From contig NZ_CP080378.1 of the NCBI RefSeq assembly GCF_019443445.1, positions 2,294,001-2,358,000 of the forward strand: a DNA stretch of 64,000 nt, read 5' to 3'. Each line of letters begins with the position of its first letter. Position 1 is the first letter of the stretch. This document shows positions 47,554 to 56,509 of the stretch, piece by piece. Under the pieces are notes generated by a model. That model was not told the origin of the DNA. It saw only the letters and a program-made list of their open reading frames with translations, and ran no database searches. The translations under genes and the position numbers were made by a program. This DNA is from Massilia sp. PAMC28688 (GTDB taxonomy: Bacteria; Pseudomonadota; Gammaproteobacteria; Burkholderiales; Burkholderiaceae_D).

Positions 47554-49431
47554 ATGAGTACTGAAACGCTGGGCCACACGCCGCTCATCGCTTTGCTCGG
47601 CAATCCCAATTGCGGCAAGACAGCGCTGTTCAACCGCCTGACCGGCTCGCGCCAGAAGGTCGCCAATTACGCCGGCGTCACCATCGAACGCAAGGAAGGC
47701 AGCTTCACCTCGCCCGCCGGCCGCGCGTTCCGGGTGCTGGACCTGCCGGGCGCCTACAGCCTGTCGGCCACCACGCCCGACGAAGCGATCACGCGCGATG
47801 TGGTGGCCGGCCTGCGCCAGGACGAGCAAGCCCCCGACACCATCGTGTGCGTGGTCAGTGCCACCAATTTGCGCCTGAACCTGCGCCTGGTCCTGGAGAT
47901 CAAGCGCCTGGGGCTGCCCATGGTGCTGGCCCTGAACATGGTGGACGTGGCCAAAAAGCGCGGCATCGAAATCGATACCGCGCGCCTGTCCCAGGAACTG
48001 GGCATGCCGGTCGTGGAAACGGTGGCGGTGCAAAGCGGCGGCGAAGCGGCCCTGCTGGCCGCGCTCGACCGCCTGCCGCCCGGCGCCAGCGCCAAGGCCC
48101 TGCCACTGTCGGCCATCGACACGGTATCGGTGGAACAGACCCAGTCCGAAGTGCGCCGCATCCTCGACGCCGCCACCAGCCACGCCCACGACACCGGCAA
48201 CCTGACCGAGCGCATCGACGACGTCATCCTGCATCCCGTGGCCGGGCCCCTGCTGCTGGCGGCCATCATGTTCCTGGTGTTCCAGGCCGTGTTCAGCTGG
48301 GCCGCCGTGCCGATGGAAATGATCACCGGCGGCGTGGACGCCATCGGTGGCTGGCTCAGTGCCAACATGGACGAGGGCATGCTGCGCAGCCTGCTGGTCG
48401 AAGGCATCCTCGGTGGTGTCGGCAGCGTGCTGGTGTTCCTGCCGCAGATCGTGATCCTGTTCTTCTTCATCCTGGTGCTGGAAGACTGCGGCTACCTGCC
48501 GCGCGCCGCCTTCCTGCTCGACCGCATGATGGGAGGGGTCGGCCTGTCCGGCCGCGCCTTCATTCCGCTGCTCTCGAGCTTTGCCTGCGCCATCCCCGGC
48601 ATCATGGCCGCGCGCACCATCCAGAACCCACGCGACCGCATCGTCACCATCATGATCGCGCCCCTCATGACATGCTCGGCGCGCCTGCCGGTGTATGCGC
48701 TGATCATCGCCGCCTTCATTCCCCAGCGCGAGGTGGGCGGCGTGTTCAACCTGCAGGGCCTGGTGCTGTTCGTGCTGTACTTTGCCGGCATCGCGGCGGC
48801 CATGGCGGTGGCCTGGTTCATGAAGCGCAGCATGGGCAGCAAGCGCAACCAGCCGCTGATGCTGGAACTGCCAAGCTATCACTGGCCGCACCTGCAAAAC
48901 CTGGCCATGGGCCTGTGGGAGCGGGCCAAGATCTTCGTCATGCGCGTCGGTACCACCATCCTCACCCTGATGATCCTGCTGTGGTTCCTGTCCACCTTCC
49001 CCGGCGCACCGGAAGGCGCCACCCAGCCGCCCATCTATTACAGCGTGGCCGGCATGCTGGGCCGGGCCCTGGCCGTGGTGTTCGAGCCGATTGGTTTTGG
49101 CTGGCAGATCTGCATTGCCCTGGTGCCCGGCATGGCCGCGCGCGAAGTGGCCGTGGGCGCCCTCGGTACCGTGTATGCGCTGTCGCAGACGGGCGACGAG
49201 CTGGCGACCTCGCTCACGCCCATCATCGCCCAGTCGTGGAGCCTGGGAACGGCCCTGTCGCTGCTGGCCTGGTACGTATTTGCCCCGCAGTGCCTGTCCA
49301 CCCTGTCGGTGGTCAAGCGCGAAACCAACAGCATGCGCTATCCGCTGCTCATGGCCGGCTACATGTTTGCACTGGCCTACGTGGCCTCACTGCTGACCTA
49401 TCACATCACCATGGCATTGACGGGGAGTTGA
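47554..49431 (+). CDS. feoB: ferrous iron transporter FeoB
   Basis: 625 residues, shorter than the 773 of E. coli but within the range of compact FeoBs. The N-terminal G domain has G1 GNPNCGKT (16-23), G3 DLPG and G4 NMVD. Membrane gating regions follow, with conserved cysteines in SSFACAIPGIM and MTCSARLPVY, and a terminal helix. It imports Fe2+ across the inner membrane. The following small Cys-rich gene is separated by only 1 bp. Confidence 0.96.
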   Translation: MSTETLGHTPLIALLGNPNCGKTALFNRLTGSRQKVANYAGVTIERKEGSFTSPAGRAFRVLDLPGAYSLSATTPDEAITRDVVAGLRQDEQAPDTIVCVVSATNLRLNLRLVLEIKRLGLPMVLALNMVDVAKKRGIEIDTARLSQELGMPVVETVAVQSGGEAALLAALDRLPPGASAKALPLSAIDTVSVEQTQSEVRRILDAATSHAHDTGNLTERIDDVILHPVAGPLLLAAIMFLVFQAVFSWAAVPMEMITGGVDAIGGWLSANMDEGMLRSLLVEGILGGVGSVLVFLPQIVILFFFILVLEDCGYLPRAAFLLDRMMGGVGLSGRAFIPLLSSFACAIPGIMAARTIQNPRDRIVTIMIAPLMTCSARLPVYALIIAAFIPQREVGGVFNLQGLVLFVLYFAGIAAAMAVAWFMKRSMGSKRNQPLMLELPSYHWPHLQNLAMGLWERAKIFVMRVGTTILTLMILLWFLSTFPGAPEGATQPPIYYSVAGMLGRALAVVFEPIGFGWQICIALVPGMAAREVAVGALGTVYALSQTGDELATSLTPIIAQSWSLGTALSLLAWYVFAPQCLSTLSVVKRETNSMRYPLLMAGYMFALAYVASLLTYHITMALTGS

Positions 49432-49432
49432 G

Positions 49433-49639
49433 ATGATGGAAAACCTGATCGTGGCTGTGATTGTCGGCGCATCGGCCCTGTATGCCGGGCGCAAATACCT
49501 GCCCGCACGCCTGTTCGGCAAGGCGGACGAAGGCTGCGCCAGCGGCTGCGGCGCGTGCAAGTCGGGCTGCGACACGCCGTCCGAAGCGGCGCCGGCGCAG
49601 GGCCCTTCGCGCCGGGTGATCCCGATCCGCAGTCACTGA
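49433..49639 (+). CDS. FeoB-associated Cys-rich membrane peptide
   Basis: 68 residues: one N-terminal membrane helix (LIVAVIVGASALYAG), then CASGCGACKSGC, four cysteines in 12 residues, and a basic tail. Peptides of this design commonly follow feoB and are thought to take the place of FeoC. GGGAG lies 5 to 8 bp before two adjacent in-frame ATGs (49433, 49436). It begins 1 bp after feoB, and its last 7 bp overlap the end of the convergent DUF72 gene. Confidence 0.85.
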   Translation: MMENLIVAVIVGASALYAGRKYLPARLFGKADEGCASGCGACKSGCDTPSEAAPAQGPSRRVIPIRSH

Positions 49640-50529
49640 GCGGTCCCCGCGGCCGGCTGCGCCAGGCCGAGTTTTTCCAGCAGGCGGCGGGCGTCGCGCG
49701 GCGCCTTGACCTTGATGTCGTTGTCAAAGTAGCAGAACACATCGCGGCTGGCGCGCCTGGGCGCGGCCTTGCCCGATATGAGGCGCGCATCGTCCGGCTG
49801 TGATCCGGCGCTCCAGGCCTGGATGCGCGCGGCCCAGCGATCCAGCGCCTGCTCCGTGTAGCCGCTTGCGTACAGTTCCTTGTCGCCGTGCAGGCGCAGG
49901 TACATGAAGTCGGCGCACACATCTTCAAAGTAGGGCCAGTTGCCGGCCGTGTCGGCCACCACCAGCGCCACCTTGTACTTGCGCAGCAGCGCGATGAAGG
50001 CTTCATCGATAAAGCTGTCATGGCGAATTTCCACCGCGTGCCGCAGCTTGCGCTTCCTGTCCACTTCCAGCGCCACCTTGCCATCCATGCGCGCCTCGTG
50101 CCGGCGCGCCAGCGCCAGGCCTTCCTCCGTATCGTGCGGCAGCAGGCTGAGGAAATGCTCCATGAGCGCGGGATCGAACTTGAAATTGGGCGGGAATTGC
50201 CACAGGAAGGGGCCGAGCTTGTCGCGCAGCCCGAACACGCCCGAGGCCAGCACGTTGGCCACCGGCCCGTCGATATCGCGCAGGCGCCGCGTGTGGGTGA
50301 TGAAACGGTTGCCCTTGACGCTGAACACGAAGCCCCTGGGCGTGGCCGCATACCACGCGGCGTAGCTGGCCGGCTTTTGCAGGGCATAGAAGGAGCCATT
50401 GAGTTCGATCGAAGGCAGCTGGCGCGACGCGAACGCCAGTTCGTCATCCTGGCGCAAGTCGTCCGGATAGAACACACCGCGCCACGGCTCGTAGCGCCAG
50501 CCGGAGATGCCGATGTAGATTTTTCCCAT
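49633..50529 (-). CDS. DUF72 domain-containing protein
   Basis: 298 residues of TIM-barrel-like DUF72, unknown function. Family landmarks: the N-terminal IYIGISGWRYEPWRGVFYPDDL, FVFSVKGNRFITHTRRL, LWQFPPNFKFD, VEIRHDSF and the late YFDNDIKVKAPRDARRL. The ATG at 50529 matches the family start; the open frame extends 148 codons further upstream into a divergent gene region, which was excluded. It faces the Cys-rich feo peptide gene with a 7-bp tail overlap. Confidence 0.9.
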   Translation of the reverse strand: MGKIYIGISGWRYEPWRGVFYPDDLRQDDELAFASRQLPSIELNGSFYALQKPASYAAWYAATPRGFVFSVKGNRFITHTRRLRDIDGPVANVLASGVFGLRDKLGPFLWQFPPNFKFDPALMEHFLSLLPHDTEEGLALARRHEARMDGKVALEVDRKRKLRHAVEIRHDSFIDEAFIALLRKYKVALVVADTAGNWPYFEDVCADFMYLRLHGDKELYASGYTEQALDRWAARIQAWSAGSQPDDARLISGKAAPRRASRDVFCYFDNDIKVKAPRDARRLLEKLGLAQPAAGTAQ

Positions 50530-50656
50530 GCGCTCACGATACGGCCGGCCGCCGGCGCCCTCTGTTCGGCAGCGAACGCTGCAGGTTTGCGCCACGTCAG
50601 CGTGCTTTCCACGTGGAAATATAAAGTGGGGTTCTTTGTGCACCGGGGAGCATTGC

Positions 50657-51058
50657 ATGGATCTGATTGGCCAGCTGCGCGACAGTGTGGACGGCGCCAC
50701 CGTCATTGCCTTGCCGGCCGTCCCGGCGCTACCCATTGGACTGCAGGAGCATGACCTGTCCCTGCGCGGCTTCAATGTCAGCATCGGCGCCGGCTGCGCC
50801 CTGGCGTCGCTGTTCGCGCTGCTCGAAGGAGCCGGCATCACGCTGGCCGGCGAAGCGGTGCCGGTTACGGTGCTGCGCCTGAAGATATGCCTGACCAACA
50901 GCAATGGCACCGTGGCCAAGCTGCTGTTTGACGGCCTGCCCGACGCCGCCGGCGTCCTGCACGGCACCGTCAACGGCCAGGGCGTGTTCGCCCGCGCCGC
51001 CTTTGCGCGCCAGCTGCGCCAGTGGGTCAGCCTGCAAAAGGAGCTTGCCGCCGCCTGA
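50657..51058 (+). CDS. hypothetical protein
   Basis: 133 residues, no family recognised. GGGGAG precedes the ATG by 6 bp, a strong ribosome site. The protein is Ala/Leu/Gly-rich with moderately hydrophobic segments but no clear membrane helix or signal peptide. It lies between divergent DUF72 and the convergent glutamate-synthase-like gene, only 5 bp from the latter's stop. Confidence 0.65.
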   Translation: MDLIGQLRDSVDGATVIALPAVPALPIGLQEHDLSLRGFNVSIGAGCALASLFALLEGAGITLAGEAVPVTVLRLKICLTNSNGTVAKLLFDGLPDAAGVLHGTVNGQGVFARAAFARQLRQWVSLQKELAAA

Positions 51059-51063
51059 CGCCC

Positions 51064-52686
51064 CTACAGCGGGTGGAATGACTCGGCACGCGCGATTGGC
51101 CAGTACATGCCGAACACGGGCGGCAACCGGTCAAGCCGGCTCGCATCGAGCAGTTCGCCGGGCTGGAGGTAGGGCAGCAGCGCCGACGCCAGTTTTACCT
51201 GGTTGTGCGACACGCGCCGCACCACGTGGTGCGGCTTGAGCTGCGATGGATGGGTCAGGCCGGCCGCCGCAATCAGCTCCGCCAGCGCCTTGACGGTATT
51301 GCGGTGATAGTTGGCCACGCGCGCGATCTTGTCCGGCACGACCAGCGCATGCTGGCGCAGTTCATCCTGGGTGGCCACGCCGGTCGGACAACGGTCGGTG
51401 TGGCAGGTCTGGGACTGGATGCAGCCAAGCGCGAACATGAAGCCGCGCGCCGAATTGCACCAGTCCGCGCCCAGGGCGATGGTGCGCGCCACGTCGAACG
51501 CGGTAATGATCTTGCCGGCCGCGCCGATCTTGATCCTGTCGCGCAGGCCGGCGCCCACCAGCGTGTTATGCACCATCAGCAGCGCCTCCTGCAGCGGCAC
51601 GCCGACATGGTCGGAAAACTCCACGGGCGCCGCCCCCGTGCCGCCTTCGCCGCCATCGACCACGATAAAATCGGGCACGATGCCGGTGGCCAGCATGGCC
51701 TTGACGATGCCAAAGAATTCCCAGGGGTGGCCGATGGCCAGCTTGAAGCCGGTCGGCTTGCCGCCCGCCAGATTGCGCAGCCGTTCTATGAACTGCATCA
51801 TCTCGATCGGCGTCGAAAAGGCGGAATGCATGGGCGGCGAAATGCAGTCGATCCCGGGAACGACACCGCGCGCGGCCGCGATTTCGATACTGACCTTGGG
51901 TGCGGGGAGGATTCCGCCCTGGCCCGGCTTGGCGCCCTGCGAGAGCTTCAGTTCGATCATCTTTACCTGCTCCAGGCCCGCATTGGCGGCAAAGCGCTCT
52001 TCGGAAAACCCGCCTTCGGCGGTGCGGCAGCCAAAGTAGCCAGAGCCGATTTCCCACACCAGGTCGCCGCCATGCTCGCGGTGATAGCGGCTGATGCTCC
52101 CTTCGCCCGTGTCGTGCATGAAGCCGCCCAGCCGCGCCCCGCCATTGAGTGCCAGGATGGCATTGGCCGAGAGCGAACCGAAACTCATGGCTGAAATGTT
52201 GAAGACACTGGCGCGATACGGCTGCGCGCGCGGGCAGTCCGGATGGTTGCCGATCTCGATGCGGAAATCCTGGTCCGCAATCACGGCCGGTGCGATCGAG
52301 TGGTTGATCCATTCATAGCCGTCGGCGTAGACATCGAGCTGGGTGCCGAAAGGGCGCTTGTCGGTATCCTGCTTGGCGCGCTGGTAGACGATGCTGCGCT
52401 GGTTGCGCGAAAAGGGCGCCGCTTCCTGGTCGCCTTCGAGGAAGTACTGGCGGATTTCGGGCCGGATCGATTCAAGAAAATAGCGGAAGTGCGACAGGAT
52501 CGGATAGTTGCGGCGCAGGGCGCGCTTCTTTTGCAGCAGGTCGGCAATGCCCACCACCGCCAGCGCGCCGCTTGCGGCCGTGACCCACCAGCCGGGACCG
52601 GCCCCATGCCACGCCTGCCATGCCGACCAGGGGCACACCAGGGCCGCGATGATCAAGGGAGAATAGCGTGGTGCGAACAATCTCAT
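51064..52686 (-). CDS. FMN-binding glutamate synthase family protein
   Basis: 540 residues. Two hydrophobic N-terminal segments (about 11-50) anchor it in the membrane; the rest is the GltB-like FMN-binding TIM barrel (SAMSFGSLSANAILALNGGARLGGF, KPGQGGILPAPKVS, VDGGEGGTGAAPVEFSDHVG, and the Cys cluster CIQSQTCHTDRCPTGVATQD). It lacks the glutamine amidotransferase domain of true GltB, so it is probably a stand-alone FMN/Fe-S oxidoreductase of unknown substrate rather than a glutamate synthase. Confidence 0.9.
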   Translation of the reverse strand: MRLFAPRYSPLIIAALVCPWSAWQAWHGAGPGWWVTAASGALAVVGIADLLQKKRALRRNYPILSHFRYFLESIRPEIRQYFLEGDQEAAPFSRNQRSIVYQRAKQDTDKRPFGTQLDVYADGYEWINHSIAPAVIADQDFRIEIGNHPDCPRAQPYRASVFNISAMSFGSLSANAILALNGGARLGGFMHDTGEGSISRYHREHGGDLVWEIGSGYFGCRTAEGGFSEERFAANAGLEQVKMIELKLSQGAKPGQGGILPAPKVSIEIAAARGVVPGIDCISPPMHSAFSTPIEMMQFIERLRNLAGGKPTGFKLAIGHPWEFFGIVKAMLATGIVPDFIVVDGGEGGTGAAPVEFSDHVGVPLQEALLMVHNTLVGAGLRDRIKIGAAGKIITAFDVARTIALGADWCNSARGFMFALGCIQSQTCHTDRCPTGVATQDELRQHALVVPDKIARVANYHRNTVKALAELIAAAGLTHPSQLKPHHVVRRVSHNQVKLASALLPYLQPGELLDASRLDRLPPVFGMYWPIARAESFHPL

Positions 52687-52753
52687 TAACAGGCTCCGTG
52701 GCGCATCGCTGGCAACAATGCTAAGCTAGCGCGAAAATCTCAAAGGCGACACC

Positions 52754-53425
52754 ATGATCATAGTCCATCATCTGAACAACTCCCGCTCGCAGCGCATCCT
52801 GTGGCTGCTCGAAGAGCTGGGCCTGGATTACGAGATCAAAAAATACCAGCGCGACGCCAAGACCATGCTGGCGCCGCCGGAGCTGCGCGCCGTCCACCCG
52901 CTGGGCAAGTCGCCCGTGATCACGGATGGCGAGCACACGGTGGCCGAATCAGGCGCCATCATCGAGTACCTGATCGAGCGCTACGGCAAGGGCAGATTCA
53001 TCCCGGCTGCGGGTACGCCGGAAAAGCTGCTGTACACCTACTTCCTGCATTATGCCGAAGGCTCGGCCATGACGCCGCTCCTGATGAAACTGGTGTTTGA
53101 CAAGGTCGCGACCAGTCCCATGCCGTTTTTCGCCAAGCCGATCGCCAAGGGCATTGCAGGCAAGGTCAAGTCGAGCTACATCATGCCGCAGATTGTCCAG
53201 CACCTGGCCTACCTGGAGTCGGAACTGGGCAAGCGCACCTGGTTCGCGGGCGAAGAATTCACCGGGGCCGATGTGCAGGTGAGCTTTGTGCTCGAAGCGG
53301 CGGCCGCGCGCGGCGGCCTGGGTGCGCAGTATCCGAAGCTGGACGCCTTCCTCAAGCGCATTCACGCCCGGCCGGCCTACCAGCGCGGCCTGGAACGTGG
53401 CGGGCCGTACGAACTGATTAAATAA
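52754..53425 (+). CDS. glutathione S-transferase
   Basis: 223 residues with both GST domains: MIIVHHLNNSRSQRILWLLEELGLDYEIKKYQRD, HPLGKSPVITDGEHTVAESGAIIEYLIERYG (glutathione site) and a complete helical domain ending ...YPKLDAFLKRIHARPAYQRGLERGG. Third GST gene in the window and distinct from the others. A following nuclease gene begins 6 bp later, so the two are probably cotranscribed. Confidence 0.93.
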   Translation: MIIVHHLNNSRSQRILWLLEELGLDYEIKKYQRDAKTMLAPPELRAVHPLGKSPVITDGEHTVAESGAIIEYLIERYGKGRFIPAAGTPEKLLYTYFLHYAEGSAMTPLLMKLVFDKVATSPMPFFAKPIAKGIAGKVKSSYIMPQIVQHLAYLESELGKRTWFAGEEFTGADVQVSFVLEAAAARGGLGAQYPKLDAFLKRIHARPAYQRGLERGGPYELIK

Positions 53426-53431
53426 AGCGCG

Positions 53432-54235
53432 ATGGCCAAGCTGCTCGCCATCGATGGCCTGAACATCGTGCGGCGCGTGTATGAGGCCAGCGCCGACGAG
53501 GACTCGCCCGAAAAGGCCGCCACCGCCCTGCGCCACGCACTGTCGTCGTTTCGCAACCTGCTCGCCGCGCATTCGCCCACCCATGTGCTGGCCGCGTTCG
53601 ATCATGGCGGCCCGACCTGGCGCCATGCGCTGTACCCGCGTTACCGCGAGCAGCGCGCGCCCATGCCATCGTTCCTGCGCGAGGCGCTGCCGGGCTTTCA
53701 CGACAGGCTCGCTGCCGAAGGCCTGCACGTGCTCATGCTGCCGGACGTGGAAGCCGATGATGTGATCGGCACCGGTGTGCTGCGCTGGCTCTCCGAGGGC
53801 AGGGGCGAAGCCATCATCGCCACCACCGACAAGGACCTGCATGGCCTGGTGGCCCAGGGGGCGCTGGTGTGGGATCACTTCAAGGGCGAGTGGCATGATG
53901 ATGCCTGGGTGCGTGCCAGATTTGGCGTGGCGCCCGAACTGCTGGTGGACCTGCTGGCGCTGATGGGCGACGCCACCGACGGCGTGCCTGGTGTGTCCAA
54001 GGTGGGCATGAAGACTGCTGCGCGCCTGCTCAATTCCTACGGCAGCCTGGAGGCGGTCATGGCCGGTGCCGGCATTTTGAAAACGCCGCTCGGCGAACGT
54101 TTGCGCGCCGAGCGCGAGACCTTGTACCTGTCGCGCCGGCTGGTGGAACTGAAAACCGATGTGCGCCTCGGCGTCACATGGAATATGCTGGCCTACCCGG
54201 GCAGGGTCGAGGCGCAGGGAGAACAGGCATGCTGA
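53432..54235 (+). CDS. xni: Xni-like 5'-3' exonuclease / flap endonuclease
   Basis: 267 residues of the FEN/PIN family corresponding to the 5' nuclease domain of DNA polymerase I but without the polymerase. Metal-binding acidic residues are visible in IDGLN (Asp8), DVEADDVIG, TTDKDL and GDATDGVPG, followed by the helix-hairpin-helix VSKVGMKTAARLL. Length and domain content match E. coli Xni (ExoIX). It begins 6 bp after a GST and overlaps the next gene by 7 bp. Confidence 0.85.
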   Translation: MAKLLAIDGLNIVRRVYEASADEDSPEKAATALRHALSSFRNLLAAHSPTHVLAAFDHGGPTWRHALYPRYREQRAPMPSFLREALPGFHDRLAAEGLHVLMLPDVEADDVIGTGVLRWLSEGRGEAIIATTDKDLHGLVAQGALVWDHFKGEWHDDAWVRARFGVAPELLVDLLALMGDATDGVPGVSKVGMKTAARLLNSYGSLEAVMAGAGILKTPLGERLRAERETLYLSRRLVELKTDVRLGVTWNMLAYPGRVEAQGEQAC

Positions 54236-54615
54236 AAGCGGTGATCGTCGATGCGAGCGCGCTCTCGCGCGGGCTGCTCAATACGGTACTGACCGATGGG
54301 GGCTACGACGTGGTTGGCCAGAGCCACACCAGTAGCCAGGGTTTCGCCCTGCTGCAAAAATACCAGCCGCAGCTTTTCTGCATCGCGCTCGAACAGATGG
54401 AAGACGGCAGCGGCGTGGTGGAGCAGATCCGCGCCCAGTATCCCAAGACGCTGGTGTTCATGCTCTCCGGCGCGCTGGACGCGGCCACGCTGCAGGCGGC
54501 GCTGGCGCGCGGTGTGAATGGTTTCATCGTCAAGCCGTTCAGGGCCGATGCCGTGCTCAAGACCATCCGCGCCACCGTGCTGGCGCTGGTCAAGCGCCAG
54601 CAGGCGCAGTCCTAG
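54229..54615 (+). CDS. degenerate response-regulator receiver protein
   Basis: 128 residues forming one receiver fold (KAVIVDASALSRGLLNTVL... to ...VNGFIVKPFRADAVL). The conserved Ser80 and Lys102 are kept, but the phospho-acceptor Asp is Ala53 (FCIALEQMEDG) and the second acidic-pocket Asp is Ala9. It is therefore probably a pseudo-receiver not controlled by aspartate phosphorylation. No output domain is attached. The start overlaps xni by 7 bp, implying translational coupling to the nuclease. Confidence 0.85.
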   Translation: MLKAVIVDASALSRGLLNTVLTDGGYDVVGQSHTSSQGFALLQKYQPQLFCIALEQMEDGSGVVEQIRAQYPKTLVFMLSGALDAATLQAALARGVNGFIVKPFRADAVLKTIRATVLALVKRQQAQS

Positions 54616-54635
54616 CGCCGGCGTGGGAGCCAGTC

Positions 54636-55742
54636 TCAGGCGGCAGGCGCGGAGCCGGCAATGATGCCGCCGCCCAGGCACACGTCGCCGTCATACAGCA
54701 CGGCCGACTGTCCCGGCGTGACGGCCCATTGCGGGTCGGTAAAGGCGAGGGCGAACTCGCTCATGCCTTCGGCATCGATGCGGCAGGCCACGTCCGACTG
54801 GCGGTAGCGCGTCTTGGCAGCCATGGCGCGCGGCGACGGTGCAGTCCCGGCCACCCAGCTGGCCTGGTCGGCGCGCAATGTGCCCGACAGCAGCCATGGA
54901 TGGTCATGCCCCTGCACGATCCACAGCGTATTGTTCTCGATATCCTTGCGCGCCACGTACCAGGCGTCGCTGCTGCCATCGTCATTTTTGTATTTTTTCA
55001 TGCCGCCCACGCCGATGCCCTTGCGCTGGCCCAGCGTGTAGAACGACAGGCCCACGTGCTCGCCCACGACAGTGCCGTCGTCGGTCTTCATCGGTCCCGG
55101 CTTGTACGACAGGTAGCGGTTGAGGAAGTCGCGGAACGGCCGCTCCCCGATGAAGCAGATGCCGGTCGAATCCTTTTTGGCGGCATTGGGCAGGGCCAGC
55201 CTTTCGGCGATCCTGCGCACCTCGGTCTTGGGGATGTCGCCCAGCGGGAACAGGGTCTTGGACAACTGCGCCTGGTTCAGGCGGTGCAGAAAGTAGCTCT
55301 GGTCCTTGGTATGGTCCATGGCCTTGAGCAGCTCAAAGGCGCCGTTCCGTTCGCGCACGCGGGCATAGTGGCCGGTGGCGATCAGGTCCGCGCCCAGGTG
55401 CATGGCATGGTCGAGGAAGGCCTTGAACTTGATCTCGGCATTGCACAGCACGTCCGGATTGGGAGTGCGGCCGGCCTGGTACTCGCGCAGGAATTCGGCA
55501 AACACGCGGTCCTTGTATTCGGCCGCGAAGTTGACCGCTTCAATGTCCACGCCCACCACGTCGGCCACGCTGGCCGCGTCAATCCAGTCCTGGCGCGACG
55601 AGCAGAATTCCGAATCGTCGTCGTCTTCCCAGTTTTTCATGAACAGGCCGATGACTTCATAGCCTAGTTCCTTGAGCATCCATGCCGCGACCGACGAGTC
55701 CACCCCGCCCGACATGCCAATCACGACCTTCTTTTTGGCCAT
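54636..55742 (-). CDS. mnmA: tRNA-specific 2-thiouridylase MnmA
   Basis: 368 residues; thiolates U34 in tRNA for Lys, Glu and Gln. The PP-loop ATP site GMSGGVDSS (9-17) and the catalytic cysteines Cys100 ([11 protein letters not shown]) and Cys196 (STGICFIGE) are present. Starts at 55742, its ATG overlapping the TAA of the upstream Nudix gene by one base (TAATG), so they are coupled. The same nudJ-mnmA pairing occurs in E. coli. Confidence 0.97.
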   Translation of the reverse strand: MAKKKVVIGMSGGVDSSVAAWMLKELGYEVIGLFMKNWEDDDDSEFCSSRQDWIDAASVADVVGVDIEAVNFAAEYKDRVFAEFLREYQAGRTPNPDVLCNAEIKFKAFLDHAMHLGADLIATGHYARVRERNGAFELLKAMDHTKDQSYFLHRLNQAQLSKTLFPLGDIPKTEVRRIAERLALPNAAKKDSTGICFIGERPFRDFLNRYLSYKPGPMKTDDGTVVGEHVGLSFYTLGQRKGIGVGGMKKYKNDDGSSDAWYVARKDIENNTLWIVQGHDHPWLLSGTLRADQASWVAGTAPSPRAMAAKTRYRQSDVACRIDAEGMSEFALAFTDPQWAVTPGQSAVLYDGDVCLGGGIIAGSAPAA

Positions 55743-56287
55743 TACCGTGCTTCCGTGTTCATGACAGGTGTTGCGCTTGCGTTCTGGGGAACAGCAAGGT
55801 CCATCACCAGACCGCCGTGTAATACCGAGGGATCGGTAAACAGCAGCTCCAGCGGCGCGCGCCGGCCCTGCAGATAGTCGTCCACGCACTGCAGCACAAT
55901 GGGGCTGCGGTGGCGTTCCGGGCAGGCAGCGATTTCGTCGCGCGTCATCCACAGGGTGCGCAGGATGCCTTCGTCGAGCGGCATGTCATGTTCGGTGCCA
56001 GGCACGCCGCAAAAGGTAAAGCGCAGGTACGTCACATCGGTGCCGCGCCGCTTGGAGCGGTAGCGCGACATGTACATGCCCACCAGCGCATGCGGCGTGA
56101 AGTCGTGGGCTGTCTCTTCCAGCACCTCGCGCACCACCGCCTGCTCCAGTGTTTCGTACGGATCAAGATGGCCGGCCGGCTGGTTGATGCGGATGCCTTC
56201 GCTGGTTTCTTCCTCCACCAGCAGGAATCGGCCATCACGCTCGATGATGGCGGCAACGGTTACGTTGGGTCTCCAGGTATGCGGCAT
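55742..56287 (-). CDS. nudJ: Nudix hydrolase, NudJ-type phosphatase
   Basis: 181 residues from the ATG at 56287 ([27 protein letters not shown]). The Nudix box lies at 39-61 ([22 protein letters not shown]; penultimate Gly replaced by Ala60). NudJ in E. coli hydrolyses nucleoside di/triphosphates and hydroxymethylpyrimidine diphosphate. The coupled mnmA gene downstream repeats the E. coli arrangement. A second in-frame ATG 12 bases upstream is possible. Confidence 0.9.
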   Translation of the reverse strand: MPHTWRPNVTVAAIIERDGRFLLVEEETSEGIRINQPAGHLDPYETLEQAVVREVLEETAHDFTPHALVGMYMSRYRSKRRGTDVTYLRFTFCGVPGTEHDMPLDEGILRTLWMTRDEIAACPERHRSPIVLQCVDDYLQGRRAPLELLFTDPSVLHGGLVMDLAVPQNASATPVMNTEAR

Positions 56288-56509
56288 GGGGGTCCTCAAA
56301 AAAGAGCCGTCATTTTACCTTGGCGCGCCGATACACGCCCAAGTCACGGAACAGCATATTGATCTGATACAAGAAAACAGCAAAAAACGCCCAGTCTGCA
56401 ACACAACCGGTTTGAAAATCGAGGATGGCATCTAGAACGAAATGGTGCCACTTCCGCTTGAAGGTTTCCGTGTAAGATTCTAGCCAGTTTATTAATTTAG
56501 GAGGCGTTC

